Notes: generated by a model from the letters alone, not told the origin. A DNA stretch of 64,000 bases from Symbiodinium natans (GCA_905221605.1 CAJNDS010002486.1:248001-312000), one strand, 5' to 3'; shown: positions 45,495 to 56,815, numbered from the stretch's first letter. Translations and numbers: made by a program.

Positions 45495-48400
45495 CTGTCT
45501 GCAAGCTGTCCTGCATTCTCTTCCAATTATCCTGACCGTTTAAACAGTCGAGCTTGTTCAAGAAATGCACTTAACATCCAAGTATATAAAGCAACCCAAC
45601 CACTACGGTTGCATTCTAAACTTGGGGAACGACTTTCTAGTTGGAAGGGAAAGCTCGTATGCTTTCTGTTCGGTACACTTTATATGAGAGATCGTTAACG
45701 TTGTTATTGTAATTCAGTGAGTATAGACAGCCCCAACTAGAAGGCGAGAATGAGCAACTGTCCTCTGATTAGAAATGTTCTCGCGTCGGTTAGCAGCTAT
45801 CCTTCCTTCCTTCTCATCATTCCCGGCCACGCAAACAATACCACTTCAAACTCATACTTGGCCTCGAGTTATGTTAACCAAATTACTTGCACTTTTCTGG
45901 AACGTAGGGTGGGGCTTGTAACGTTCCCGACCTTTAAGTAATAGAACTCATTCAAGAAACAAGTTGACCGCCAATTGGAGTAACAAATAAACTTGTGCGC
46001 ACTGATTTTTCGTAAAGGTATAACCCCATAGGGTCTATTCTTTCCATTTAATCCAACGAATATAACTAGCCCTCTCTTCAAAAAGAAGACTAGAGCCTTT
46101 TTGTTGGCGCAGCTGCAAGACCAAGCTCTCCGGCTCCAGCGTGGCCAAGCCATGACGGGGCATACGGGGCCATGGATGAGGCATTCCAGTCAAGCAACAG
46201 AAGGAAAGACGGGCAGTTCAGCGTGTACGGTTTCGGAGCGGAGACACCAAGCAGAGGAAGCCACGATGCTTCAAGTGGAGGTGCCCAGCACGCTCAGCGA
46301 CACTTAGTTCCACCTCCCACAGCAGGAGGGAGCAGCTGTGTTTCTTGACCCAGACCGTTTAGGATTTAGGGTTTAGGGTTTTTAGGGTTTAAGGTAGACC
46401 GACAGTTCAAGCCAGAACATCTGCCCCAAACGCATCCGCGGGAGCCGACGCCGCGGCCGTGGCATGGAACTGAGGCGCGGCGCTGACTTTCCAAGCTTGA
46501 AGGTCCCCCCCCACACCTCTCATCCTTCAAGCCCTAAACCCTAAACCCTAAACCCTAAACCCTATAAACCCTAAACCCTAAACCCTAAACCGCAGCTCTA
46601 CACCCCAACGCTCAACCCTTAGGACAGCCAACTCCCAAACTCTTAGCCCGTAAGTCCTGGCAGTCGTCAACCCCAGCTCTGGGTTAAAACCCGCCTACCC
46701 CCCCAATCTGAAAAATCCTGCGTATACTCTACTGTAACTGTTAAGGCAGTATTTAGGGTTTAGGGTTTAGGGTTTAGGGGTTTGTGGTACTGTACCGTAA
46801 CTGTAACTGTGACTTTTTAAGGCAGTATTTAGTACTAAGGGGTAGGGGGGGTTGTAGTATTAGGGGGAGGGATACAGGAGAAAGAAAACACATCAAGTGC
46901 AGCTGTACCAGACTGAATGGCGGGTGGGGCTTCAGAGCTTAAAAACTTGCATCTTCTCATGAAATACGCGTAACCCTCATCCCCCCCCCCCCCCCCCACA
47001 CCCTACACCCTGAGCCCTAAGCCCTAAACCCGCAGCCTTACTTGGAACATCCCTTCATAGGGTCGTAGATGTAGGAAAGAATGAGATGATCACGGCTAAT
47101 TTTTTGTTGCACCCCCACGGAGCGGTTGTAAATGTCAGGTTCGCCACTGCTTTTCCTTTCGTGCCCCCTAAGCCCGAAACCCCAAACCCAAAACCCAAAG
47201 CCCTGCACCCCCAAACGCAAAATCCTAAATCGGCCCAAGCCCTAAACCCCCCTAAACCTGGAGTATTTTCAACACGAACCCTAAACCCTAAACCCCAAAC
47301 CCCCTAAACCCTAAACCCCAAACCCTCAACCGAGGTAGGGCCTCTGCGACGAGGCATGCCCAAGTGCCTGGAGCCGACCAGGCCCCATGTGGTCGGGGTT
47401 TGGGGTTTGGGGGGTTTGGGGTTTAGGGTTTGGGGTTTGGGGTTTAGGCTTTGGGGTTTAGGGTTTAGGGTTTAGGAGGTTTGGGGTTTAGGGTTTAGGG
47501 TTTGGGTTTAGGGGTTTTAGGGGCAGAGGGGGGTCAGGGGGTTGAGTGTTTTAGAGGTCTAGGGGTTTAGGGGGTTCAGGGTTTGGGGGCTTGAAGGTTG
47601 TTTTCTTGTAAGGTTGTTTTCTTGTCTTCGGGAGTTTGAGGGGTGTAAAAAAGTGACATGTCAGGGGGGTTGGATGGCTTTGGGTTTCAGATGGGGTGTA
47701 GACTTTTCAGGGCTTCGGGGCGGTTTAGGGGTTTTGAGGCACCCCAAGAGGGAGCCTCATTCAGAGAGCAGGCTTCTAGGGCGTCACCCTAAGCCTGAAC
47801 CCTGAGCCGGCTCAAACAAACTTTAGGGTTTAGGGTTTAGGGTTTAGGGTTTAGGGTTTAGGGTTTAGGGTTTAGGGTTTAGTTTAGGGTTTAGGGTTTA
47901 GGGTTTAGGAGCCCTAAACCCCTAAACCCTAAACCCTGGACCCTACACCCACAGCCCTATCTTCCACGACCTGCAACGCCGAAGATTTACTTTCCCCAGT
48001 CTGCCGACACTAGGGCCGCTGCTCCGTGACCCGCCAAACCCCCAACACCAAACCCTCAAACTTGAAACCCTGCATCCTAACCCGAAAGGGCCTAAACGAC
48101 CCTAGAACCCTAAAGCCCACACCCCCTTGTGAAGCCATCCTCCGCTTAAAACCGAAATTCTGGCAGAGGTGGGGTTTTGGGGTTTGAGCCCTAAACCTCA
48201 TAAACCCGAAGCCCTAAACCTTAAAACCCTACACCCTAAACCCTAAACCCTAAAACCCTAAACCCTAAACCCTAAACCCTAAACCCTAAACCCTAAACCC
48301 GAAACTGTAGACTGCAATCCAGGTTGGGGCCGTCGCGCACGGCCATTGCGGGGGCCGGGCGGGACCAGGCCTGTTTAGGGTTTAGGGTTTGGGGTTTAGG

Positions 48401-48891
48401 GTTTAGGGATTGAGGGGGTTTTGGGGATTCTAGGGCTCCTTGAGAGGTTTTTAGAGGCCGTCAGAGGTTTTAGGGTTTCTTTTGGTTTTTTGAGGGGGTT
48501 AGGGGGTTTGACGATGTCTTAAGGGGGGTTGCAGGGGGGTTCAGGGCTTTGGGGTTTTCGGGGGTTTCAGGAGGTTTTGGTTGTAGGGTTGTAGGGTAGG
48601 GTTCGCGCTAGTTGTGTCACTTTGGTCGGGGTTCAGACTGCAGTTGAGGGGCCGGGCAGCGGAATTGGGTGTAGGGAACTTTGTATGGGTCTATCCATGT
48701 CTATACCCGACCCAAGTCTTGAAATCTCTGTTCTCAGGCGTAGAGTTCTATATCCCGCAGGAGAGTGTGGCCCCAATGGATTGTAAAGGGTTTCAGCCCC
48801 CAGCTCAATACACAGCCACTATCTGCAGACTCGGTGCTCGCGCTTGCAGCGCGGCGGTGCTGGGTGTAGAAGAACCTGGTTTGGAGAAGCC
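45495..48891. other. Intergenic and intronic stretch before the PPR gene
   Basis: 45495-46090 is AT-richer and repeat-free, with nothing recognisable. Candidate plus exons: about 46110-46155 (LQDQALRLQRGQAMT), 46406-46471 (FKPEHLPQTHPREPTPRPW, after CCGACAG) and about 47367-47405 (MPKCLEPTRPHV). Telomeric tracts: 46362-46390, 46525-46590, 46752-46785, 47280-47330, 47398-47520, 47820-47945, 48225-48300, 48372-48410. C17 lies at 46981-46997. The exons' gene is unknown. Confidence 0.4.
47820..47945. repeat. TTTAGGG tract fused head-to-head to a CCCTAAA tract
   Basis: Twelve TTTAGGG units (one truncated) run to 47910 and are followed directly by CCCTAAACCCCTAAACCC. The sequence can fold on itself as one long hairpin. 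Confidence 0.95.
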
Positions 48892-50879
48892 ATGGCTTCT
48901 GAAGATTGGGAGGCTGCGGTCAGCAAGCTGGCGGCTCCCTCACATTCCTCGCGTTCCACACGGGACTTCAACGAGGTTATCGGGCTGTGTAGCCGGGCGA
49001 GAGCCTGGCAGGCGGCAATAGGCCTCTTCGCAGCCATGCCGCTGGCGGACGTGGCGCCGGACGTCGTCAGCTTCAACGCCGCCCTCAGCGCGTGCGGGCG
49101 CGCCGGCAAGTGGCAGTTGGCGCTCCGGCTGTTTCAAGACTTGGCAGGCAGGACGAGTCTGGCGCCGAATGTGGTCAGCTTCGGCGCCGCCATCAGCGCC
49201 TGCGAGCGAGGCAGCCAGTGGCAGGCAGCGCTTGGCTTGCTCTTCGATATGCAAGACTTCAGTGTGCAAGCGAACGAAATCAGCACCAACGCAGCCATCA
49301 CTGCATGTGACAGGGCCGGATGTTGGCAGCTGGCGCTGCTGTTGTTGTACGGCATGGAGAGGTTCAGGGCCGCCGCAAATGTGGTCAGCTTCGGTGCTGC
49401 CATCTCTGCATGCGCCAGGGGTGGACGCTGGCAACTGGCGCTGCACCTCTTGTCTTCCATGCCCGAGGCAGGTGTAACGAGGAACGAGATCAGCTTCAAC
49501 GCTGCAATCAGCGCCTGTGAGAAAGCCGGGAACTGGCAGACGGCACTGCAGCTGCTCTTCGACATGCCCGCGGAAGGGCTGGCGTCGAACGTGATCAGCT
49601 TCAACGCGGCGATCAGCGCTTGCCAGAAAGGTGGCCAGTGGCAGGCGGCGCTCCACCTTCTCGTGGCCATGCAGGGCGCCCGGGTGAGGGCGGACGATAT
49701 CAGCTGCAATGCTGCCATCGGCGCCTGTGCAGAGGCCGGCCTCTGGCAGATGGCGCTCTGCTTGCTTGCCGAGCTTTGCTTCAACAGCATGAGGGCTGAT
49801 CAGTTCAGCTACGGTGCTTCGATCAGCGCCTGTGAGAGGGCGGGGGCGTGGCAAACGGCTCTGCAGCACATGATGGTCTGCTCGCAGGAGCATGTGCGGG
49901 TGAACGAAATCATCTTCAACGCAGCCAGCAGTGCCTCTGAGAAGGGTGGCCGATGGCAGGCAGCACAACATCTTCTGTGGGACATGACAGGCACAGGCCT
50001 TCGTCAGGATGTGATCAGCTTTAATGCGACGCTGAGTGCTTTTCAAAGGGCGCCGTGGTGGGGCACGGCCCTGCAACTGCTCCAGGTCATGCCGGAGTTT
50101 GGGCTGAGTGCCAACGTGGTCAGCTTCAATGCCGCTGTCAGCTGCTGTGAGAAGGGTGGACAATGGCGGTTTGCCCTGAAGCTGGCACCGCTACCTTGGG
50201 CACCTTTGGCACCTCGCAGCTCCGGCACGGGCTTCAACGCTGCCATCAGCGCCTGCGAGAAGAGCGGCGAGTGGCAGTTGGCACTTCCACTCTTGTGCAA
50301 CATGCGCCGCGCGGCCGTCCAGGAAGACCGGATAAGCTTTAGTGCCAGCATCAGCGCCTGTGAGAAGCGCGGAAGGTGGCAAAGAGCGGTCCACTTGTTT
50401 CGGACGATGCAGGGCTTGAACGTGTCTGCAGATGAGGTTGCCTTCGGTGCCATCATCAGTGCCTGCGAGAAGGGAGGGCAGTGGCAGCTGGCCTTTCAAC
50501 CGCTCTCCCAGCTTCGTGCCATGGGACGAGAGCCCGACGAGATCAGCTTTTGTGCAGCCATCAGCGCCTGTGAGAAAGCCGGACAGTGGCAAGCAGCCTC
50601 GCAACTCGTCACGGGCATGTTAGAGGTCCAGGCTCGGGAGGGGGGGGAAACATTGGGAAACTTAACCAGGATCCCAGTTTTTCAGGATAGATCCCCCCAC
50701 CATTTCCCCAAGATGTTCGTAACCTTAGTCAGAGATGTGGGACCACCCTGGGATGTCATTCGCGTGTTGCGGTGTGGACTCCTCAAGCTAGCTTCTAGCA
50801 CTGGACATTGCAGGTGGATGTCGTGGAGGTGAGCTTCAACGCCGCCATCGGTGCATGCCACAAAGCCATGCAGGCCTGA
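48892..50879 (+). CDS. Pentatricopeptide-repeat (PPR) protein, two exons
   Basis: PPR proteins bind organellar RNA with one repeat per base, mostly in plastids and mitochondria. Exon 1, 48892-50625, starts at an ATG in good context (GCCATGGCT). Exon 2, 50814-50879, ends in TGA. The 188-nt GT-AG intron interrupts a repeat and its removal restores it (TGMLE joined to VDVVEVSFNAAIGACHK), giving 599 residues. About 17 repeats of 34-36 residues follow the dinoflagellate pattern V(V/I)SFNAAISACEKGGQWQ.AL.LL..M, with very regular WQ at helix ends. One repeat (about 50170-50225, PLPWAPLAPRSSGTGFN) is disrupted. The N-terminus (MASEDWEAAVSKLAAPSHSS) is not a clear transit peptide. Residues at the RNA-code positions vary little between repeats. 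A GC donor at 50874 could alternatively extend the gene. Confidence 0.92.
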
Positions 50880-51495
50880 CTTCGGGTCGAGCTCGGCCCC
50901 CAACTACTTCCTTGACCTTTCCCTGCGGAGTCGTCTGGCCAGGAGGCTCTTGTCCCGACTCCTCCACAGGCAAATGCCAAGGAAGAAGTTGTGGCCGGGC
51001 ATCGCCCACGGCTCGGACCCCCTATGGGCAGCTTGCGCGATGGTTTAAGCGGGGAACGCTGCTCTCATAGGCCGCTTCCGACGATGCCGCACTTTCTGGG
51101 CCCTCCTTCGTGCACGGGGGCGTTTCCTCTCACAGGTGTGGGTCCCCTTGTACGTTCCCATTGTAAATACGGAGCCTTGTTTTTCGGGTACCCCAAACGG
51201 GGAGAAGCTGCCCGCATGAGGTCCCATAGATGCGTTCAGGAGTCCTGAGGCAAGGGTTCGGAACCTCCTTTCTTCCGAGACCAGACCGAACCTCCAAACC
51301 TTGGACCTTAGACCTCCCCTAAACCCCCCAAAACCACCCCAAGAAACCCTCAAGCGCAAAAGCCCTAAACCCCAGGCGCCTGACCTCGTCAGGGTGTCAA
51401 GTTAGTGACCCCAAACCCTAAACCCTAAAACCTAAACCCTGCTGAACCCTGAACCCTAAACCATGAACCCTAAACCCAAACCCCAAACCCTCAAG
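50880..51495. other. PPR 3' flank
   Basis: No supported exon. A CCCTAAA/CCTAAACC array with CCCTGAA variants begins at about 51410 and leads to the exon candidate at 51496. Confidence 0.4.
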
Positions 51496-52022
51496 AAAGC
51501 CGGAGGTCCGGACGCTTTACTACAGCACCACCACCGCGAGAGCCTACGGTCCGGCAGACCCGGGTGATGTGGCCCGGGGTCTCAGGGCTAGGATGTGTGT
51601 TGTTTTGGGTTCGGGGTTTAGGGTTTTGGGGTTTGGGGTTTAGGGTTTAGGGGTTTAGGTTTTAGGGGTTAGGGTTAGGATCTTGGGATGTTTCTTTTGG
51701 GGAGATGTAGGGTATGCCACGGGGCCCAAGCAAGGCAGGATTCTTTTTTGTATTTTCTTTTGGAGGGTGAGGTGTTAGGGGGCTCAGGGTTCACCAGTGT
51801 CCCTTGAACATGTCGCGGCCAACCTTTTCAGCCACAGCCCCGCAGTCTTCAGAAGACGTGACCCTCCCACCTTATCGCACCCTGAAGTGACAACCCTAAA
51901 CCCTGAACCTTAATCCGCAGGGTTTAGGGGCTTCGTCTGCTTGTTTTCAGATGCGCCTCGGAAAAGTGCGAGACAGAACCGCGACTAGCCCAAAGATGGA
52001 CGTCATGGGCCTCATCGGTCAC
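51496..52022 (+). CDS. Two candidate 3' exons of an unrecognised gene
   Basis: 51496-51578 encodes KPEVRTLYYSTTTARAYGPA and then DPGDVARG, with GT donor, bordered by CCCTAAA before and TTTAGGG (51610-51675) after. The next exon starts at 51951 after TTTTCAG. In the phase left by the first exon it reads DAPRKSARQNRD then stop (about 51951-51989); in phase 0 it reads MRLGKVRDRTATSPKMDVMG and stops at about 52025. No family is recognised. Confidence 0.35.
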
Positions 52023-52524
52023 TGATCCCAGAAGGAAAGAGATACTTCGTCGGAAGTTCAGAAAGCTGGCTCTTTCTCACTCGGCTTTGTGTGTTTGTGT
52101 GTGTGTGTTGGTTTCCACGATGGTGTGGGGTTTGCTGCCCTCCTTGTCTTTTTTGCTATGACTTCTGGTATTCAAGTCTCACTTTGTTTCTCAGATGATG
52201 AGGTCCTGGGCAATTCTTTGCCCCATTAAGTGGCCTTGCGGAGCCTCAGTCGAACGGGTCTGGCAGAGTAGAGCCCATACGAGCAGAAGGCGGGTCATGT
52301 ACTCTCCGAAGATCCAGGCGCATTCAGGTACTTTTCCACCTCTGTGACTCACGTTGCCCTTCTTGCTGCAGCAGACTGAGGCAGCGGCAACCGTCGAGAA
52401 CTTCATTGATGTGCCACATCCCTGGTCTGGCGTTCGTGCTTCCTCAAGTCTGGCCTAGGTCTGATAGTTGTTCGAAGCTGTTCTCATTTTGCCAAAACTT
52501 TCAAGTCCCAAATGGTGGACGTTT

Positions 52525-52665
52525 CGCAAGTACTGTTGCTGCTACTGCTATAGCTACTGCTACTGCTACGTTACTGCTACTATTGCTGCTACTAGTCCAA
52601 GTACTAGTACTAGTACTTGTACTACGATTACCGCTGCTGCAAGTCTGGCACTAGTACTAGGGTAG
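52525..52665. repeat. CTA/CTG (TACTGC, TACTAG) trinucleotide array
   Basis: Imperfect 3-bp periodicity, mostly TGCTAC and TACTAG units. It pairs in character with the ACT/ACC array at 53158-53350. Confidence 0.85.
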
Positions 52666-52693
52666 ATCGCGTCCGTTCGCCCTGCGCATTTGT

Positions 52694-52884
52694 GGGACCA
52701 GCACATGCAATGCCCACTGCATCCACGCTCAAGGGTGACAACGCCCATGGTACAGGCACATACATTGCCCCCCCCCCCCCCCCCCCCCCCCCGGCATCCA
52801 TGGCCGAAGGTGGTAACGTCCATGCTTCCAGCACATACGTTTCCCACTGGATCCATGCCCCTAAGGTGGCGGTCATGCCCATGC
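52694..52884. repeat. Roughly 63-bp tandem repeat, three copies, with a poly-C expansion
   Basis: Each unit contains AGCACATAC.TT, CCCACTG.ATCCA and GGTG.CAACGCCCATG. In the second copy the TTGCCC has expanded to a C run of about 24 (52769-52792). Confidence 0.8.
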
Positions 52885-53157
52885 TTCTGCAGATACGAAA
52901 AGAGAATTCTGGACATAAATCTCGAGTTTCTCGTGTTTCTAGGTCATGCACATCCAGAATCTACTCTGCATAGAAATTCGAAACACAAAGCCACAGACGT
53001 TGGCAGCGCCAAAATGTCGAGTTTTGGTGGTTTGTTGGTACAACTCCACACGACGGCGACGCACATTGAAAGCATACCAACACATCTTTGCGTCGGCCCG
53101 CCATGCTTTGCAGCATGTGACCACATGCGATGCGAGGCAAACGGATACGATCCGTCC

Positions 53158-53350
53158 TTGTACTAGTACCAGTACTTGGACGACGACTACTACTAGTATT
53201 GGCACTAGCACGACCACAACCGCATCCACTAACCACTACCACTATCCACTACCACTACCACTGCCGCTACCACTGCCGTTGCCACCACTACAACTACTGC
53301 CACTGCTACCACTCCCACGACTCGCACCACTACCACCACCACTACTGCTG
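53158..53350. repeat. ACT/ACC trinucleotide array
   Basis: Starts with TACTAGTACCAGTACTTGG and changes to CACTACCACTACC and GCCACTGCTACC words. About 190 bp of imperfect 3-bp periodicity. Confidence 0.85.
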
Positions 53351-53707
53351 GTGCTCTTAAAGAGCTTACGCTTTCAACTTTTTGCAACTTGCTATTGCCA
53401 ACCACCGAAGCCATCAGCCCCCCCAGCAAGCAATTTGTCGGAGATTTTCCCAGGCACGGAATCGGGCAGCGGAGTGGCAAGTACTTGAAGTACCAGAAGA
53501 AGAGGCCTCTCAGGGTCGCTGCAAGTCCGAAGCCAGCCTCAGGAGCTGAACCTCAAGACCTGGTAGGCTCCAATTTTTGTGGGGAGAGCCTACTTACTGC
53601 CACTCGAGGCCCTGCCTCTTCAGTTTAGGGTCTAGGGTTTAGGGTTTAGGGTTTAGGGTGCAGCGCCCCCCAGAATCGGAATCGCAGTGATTCGGAGACC
53701 CGGCCAG

Positions 53708-54190
53708 GGCTCCGCTCCTCGACCGATCGTCGGTGGGCTACTACACGGACTACATCGCCGCTTCCTTGGTGCAGTGGAAAGGTGTAGGGTTTCGGGTTTG
53801 AGGACTTGGTAGCCCAATTGTGCCCTTTTTCTAGGATCCCGTGTAAAAGTGGACCGAAGCCCTTAAGAAGGGTATGGTTGCCGGGCTAGCAAGCTTCCTC
53901 GGATGCTGCGCCGCGATCGGCCTGTCGGCTTCTGAGGGTTGGTTCTTAGGGATCTTAGGGTGATTCCTGAAGAGCCCTAAACCAACAGCAGGCCTTCTCT
54001 TTCCCAACTCGCCATGTCGGTTGATGTTTATAACATTTAAATGGCACCCTCAAGTTGAAGGGCCTGGTAGATGTTTAGGTGCCCCAGAAAGGGATCCACA
54101 GACCATGTGTCGTGGCAAGGGCAGCTCCGCCATGCGTGAAGGCCCTGCCCCTGGATGATGCGCCGGTGACCAGAGCCCTTGCCAAGGAGA
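53708..54190 (+). CDS. Candidate exons of an unrecognised membrane-type protein
   Basis: 53708-53781 (SSVGYYTDYIAASLVQWK, GT donor) joins in phase to 53860-about 53930 (KGMVAGLASFLGCCAAIGLS), a short hydrophobic Gly/Ala/Cys-rich helix. A third, about 54123-54185 (VKALPLDDAPVTRALAKE), follows with uncertain phase. TTTAGGG at 53627-53660 precedes the first exon. No domain is recognised. Confidence 0.4.
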
Positions 54191-55205
54191 GCTCAAGACC
54201 TGAAAAGCATACGGGTTGTGCTAAGTTGGGGCCCCTTGGATAGCACTTACACCCCCGGGTTATCGGGGCATGTGGTCTCGCGAAGTTTTACGCTGCGTGA
54301 TTGGCGCGACCCTGAGTCTGCACCCCGGGAGGGGTGTTCTGCCCTTCTCCACAGCACATCTATGACATGGGACCCCTCAGGTTTCCCCTCAGACCTGGCG
54401 CTCCCTCTGTACACGGCTGCAGCAACGAATGCACTGGGTCTCGACGCTCAGTGACATTCCACCTGCAGCCTTCAGGGGCATGTTTAACTGGAATGCAGAC
54501 AAAACTTTTTGCAGTGCACTTGGTATGCATTTCGAGGAACAGACTTTCAGCAAAACAAGCTCCTGAGAAACTCCCCGAAGGTCACCGTGCTGTGCTAGGG
54601 ACAGCAAGGACATCGCGCGAATCCTCGAATTCATGTCGGGGCTCCATGTAGACCTCCGGTAGTGAACCGACCATAGTAGAGGCACCGTGCGCCTGGTAGG
54701 TCCCCCCATAAACAAGCGAGCCGATGACCAATTATATAAGGGTGCAGACTGCCGACTGCCAGATCTTGCACATACAATGTTACAAGCATGATCAACACAT
54801 TCCCCTGAAGCGCATCCGCATGGGTTGGCGAATAGCCATAATCAATTGCTAGGAGGAAAATCAGGCACGAAAACCCATTGCAATCTTTCGTGGAGGCAAA
54901 GTCTTCCGTTGTGCCGGATTGGGCGGTCTTCCCTCTCTAACAGCTGGGCGTTCTCTCCGCTGTGCATCCTGGGTAGGATAGGCCCTTCTTAATCCTCTTC
55001 TTGGCTCTCTTAAAAAGGACCTTATTCAAAGGGTCTATATCCCCAAGGGTCCCCCTAATCCTATCAAGCCCTAAACCCTAAGCCCTAAATCCTGATTATA
55101 ATTCTAAACCCAAAACCCAAAACCCAAAACCCAAAACCCTAAACCCTAAACCCTAAACCCTAAACCCTAAACCCTAATCCTATCCCCTAGTGCAGGAGAA
55201 CAAGC
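54191..55205. other. Stretch without supported exons
   Basis: Ends in a compound tract at 55100-55190: CCCAAAA heptamers followed by CCCTAAA heptamers. The rest is unique sequence without recognised content. Confidence 0.4.
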
Positions 55206-56815
55206 TGCGCAGCAACCCTCAGCATGCCAGCAGCGGCCCCGGATGTCGATCACGGCATTTGGGGCTTCAGTGGGAAATTACACCCTGAGACCCCAATGAA
55301 CCCTAAACCCTAAACCCCAAACCCTAAACCCTGAACTCTTAAACCCTAAACCCTAAACCCTAAACCCTAAAACCCCAAACCCCAAACCCCAAACCCCAAA
55401 CCCCAAACCCCAAACCCCAAACCTCAGCCCAGTGCCCGTCGTCCCAAGAATCAGGTGGGTCGGCAGCGAAGTTCGACGACCAGACCGCCAGCAAGGAGTG
55501 CCAGGGCCACGATCGGAGTAAGCCCTAAGCCCTAAACCTTAAGCCCTAAACCCTAAACCCTCAAGCCCTAAGCCCTAAGCCCTGAACCCTAAGCCCTAAA
55601 ACCCTAACCCTAAACCCTAAACCCTAAACCCTTAAACCTAAACCCTAGAACCTAAAACCTCAAACCTAAAACCTAAAACCTAAAACCTAAAACCTGAAAC
55701 CTGACACCTGAAACCTGAAACCTGAAACCTGAAACCTGAAACCTGGAACCTAAACCGCCTCAGCCCGTAAACCCCTACCCCTAAACCTCAAAGCCTTCAG
55801 CCGCCTAAACGCCCACGAAGCCAAAACCACCCACCCACGAAGGAGGCATGGAGGCGCTACTCGCGCAAGGAGGCGTGGTCCAACTGGGAGACGCACGTGG
55901 GGTTTAGGGTTTGGAGTTTAGGGTTTAGGGTTTAGGGTTGGGGTGTAGGGTTTAGGGCATAGGGTAAACCCTAAACCCTAAACCCCAAACCCTAAACCCT
56001 AAACCCCAAACCCGGTGGTCGGACTTTCCTGGCAGGCCGCCCGGGCGCGGCAGAAGAGCGCCAAGCCAAAGGTCCATTCCTTTTTTGGATTTAGGGTTTA
56101 GGGTTTAGGGTTTAGGGTTTAGGGTTTAGCTTTTGGTTGGTTCCTTCGTTCGGCTACTGGGCAACCTTGTGCGCAGGTCGGGCGCAGCAGCACGCTGCCC
56201 TCAGGTGATCTCCTGATGAAGAGGCGGCCAGCCCTAATCACCTATCTTCGAACCCCAAAACCCCATAGCCCTACAACCCTGAAACTCTGGACCCCCAAAA
56301 CCCTGCATTCATGAGGATTCCTTTTTTGAGTTCAGGGGTGAAGCTCCTTAACCAGCGAGAAAGCCCAAGCCCCAAGCCCTAAGCCCTCCATGGAGGTCCC
56401 TTGTTGAGGAACTTAACACAGCTACCACAATTCGGACACCACGTGATTTAGGATGCGCTACCTAACATACACATTCTCAAAAAGGCCCCATGGCCTAAAG
56501 CCGAAACCCTGAACTCCAAGCCCTGGACTCGGAATGCTCCCCCCTTACGCTAACAGTCCTTCATAGGGATTATAGTACCCCCGACTACAATCCTTATTAA
56601 GGACTGTTAGTATAACTGTATAAGGGGGAACATCTCAACCTAAACCCTAAACCTAAACAATAAACCCTAAACCCTCAACCCTCTGCAGTATCTTGGGGCT
56701 GTCAATCCTGAGATGCGCTGATCTGTTGCAAATCCGCAGGTCTGTCACCCATCAGGCTTTTGGGCCCCCGTATCGGGCGCGCGAGCCTCAGCCCCTCCTG
56801 CTTAAGCGGCAAGCT
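55206..56815 (+). CDS. Chain of candidate exons, basic protein, unrecognised
   Basis: Plus-strand islands between telomeric tracts: about 55197-55260 (ENKLRSNPQHASSGPGC), 55449-about 55517 (SGGSAAKFDDQTASKECQ), 55843-about 55898 (EAWRRYSRKEAWSNWETH), about 56028-56063 (AARARQKSAKPK, GT donor), about 56178-56230 (VGRSSTLPSGDLLMKRRP) and about 56740-56812 (SVTHQAFGPPYRAREPQPL). Each follows AG and shows G/C-rich third positions, but not all phases were reconciled. Lys/Arg/Ser-rich and probably disordered. It may continue into the exons at 57.6-60.4 kb. Confidence 0.35.
55290..55425. repeat. CCCTAAA tract passing into a CCCCAAA array
   Basis: The first half is CCCTAAA. The second (55371-55422) is about eight identical CCCCAAA heptamers, showing an abrupt change of variant. 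Confidence 0.95.
55520..55750. repeat. CCCTAAA/CCCTAAG tract passing into AAACCTA/AAACCTG heptamers
   Basis: From 55640 the unit becomes AAAACCT and then GAAACCT, each repeated several times, so the array drifts in steps. Confidence 0.9.
55900..56017. repeat. Intron-sized head-to-head telomeric hairpin
   Basis: TTTAGGG units (55900-55965) meet AAACCCTAAACCC units (55966-56012) directly. The block lies between the candidate exons at 55843 and 56028. Confidence 0.95.
56531..56636. mobile_element. MITE-like family A, copy 3
   Basis: The best-preserved copy: left ATGCTCCCCCCTTACGCTAA then CAGTCCTTCATAGGG, right AAGGACTGTTAGTATAA ... TAAGGGGGAACATC. The inner 20 bp arms are complementary, giving a two-stem fold. 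Confidence 0.8.

Larger units (their letters stand above)
52026..53707. other. Low-complexity stretch without an assigned gene
   Basis: A possible plus exon lies at about 52195-52315 (after TTTCTCAG; SRRRVMYSPKIQ). The remainder is trinucleotide arrays and a 63-bp tandem repeat, annotated separately. Several long overlapping open frames here arise from the repeats. Confidence 0.4.

Noticed and set aside
48940-50163. 407-codon open frame antisense to the PPR gene
   Set aside because: It mirrors the repetitive, GC-rich PPR coding strand and shows no domain; the sense strand has clear PPR repeats.
52694-52884. CRISPR-like repeat/spacer pattern
   Set aside because: Only three imperfect contiguous units without spacers, in a eukaryotic setting; an ordinary tandem repeat.
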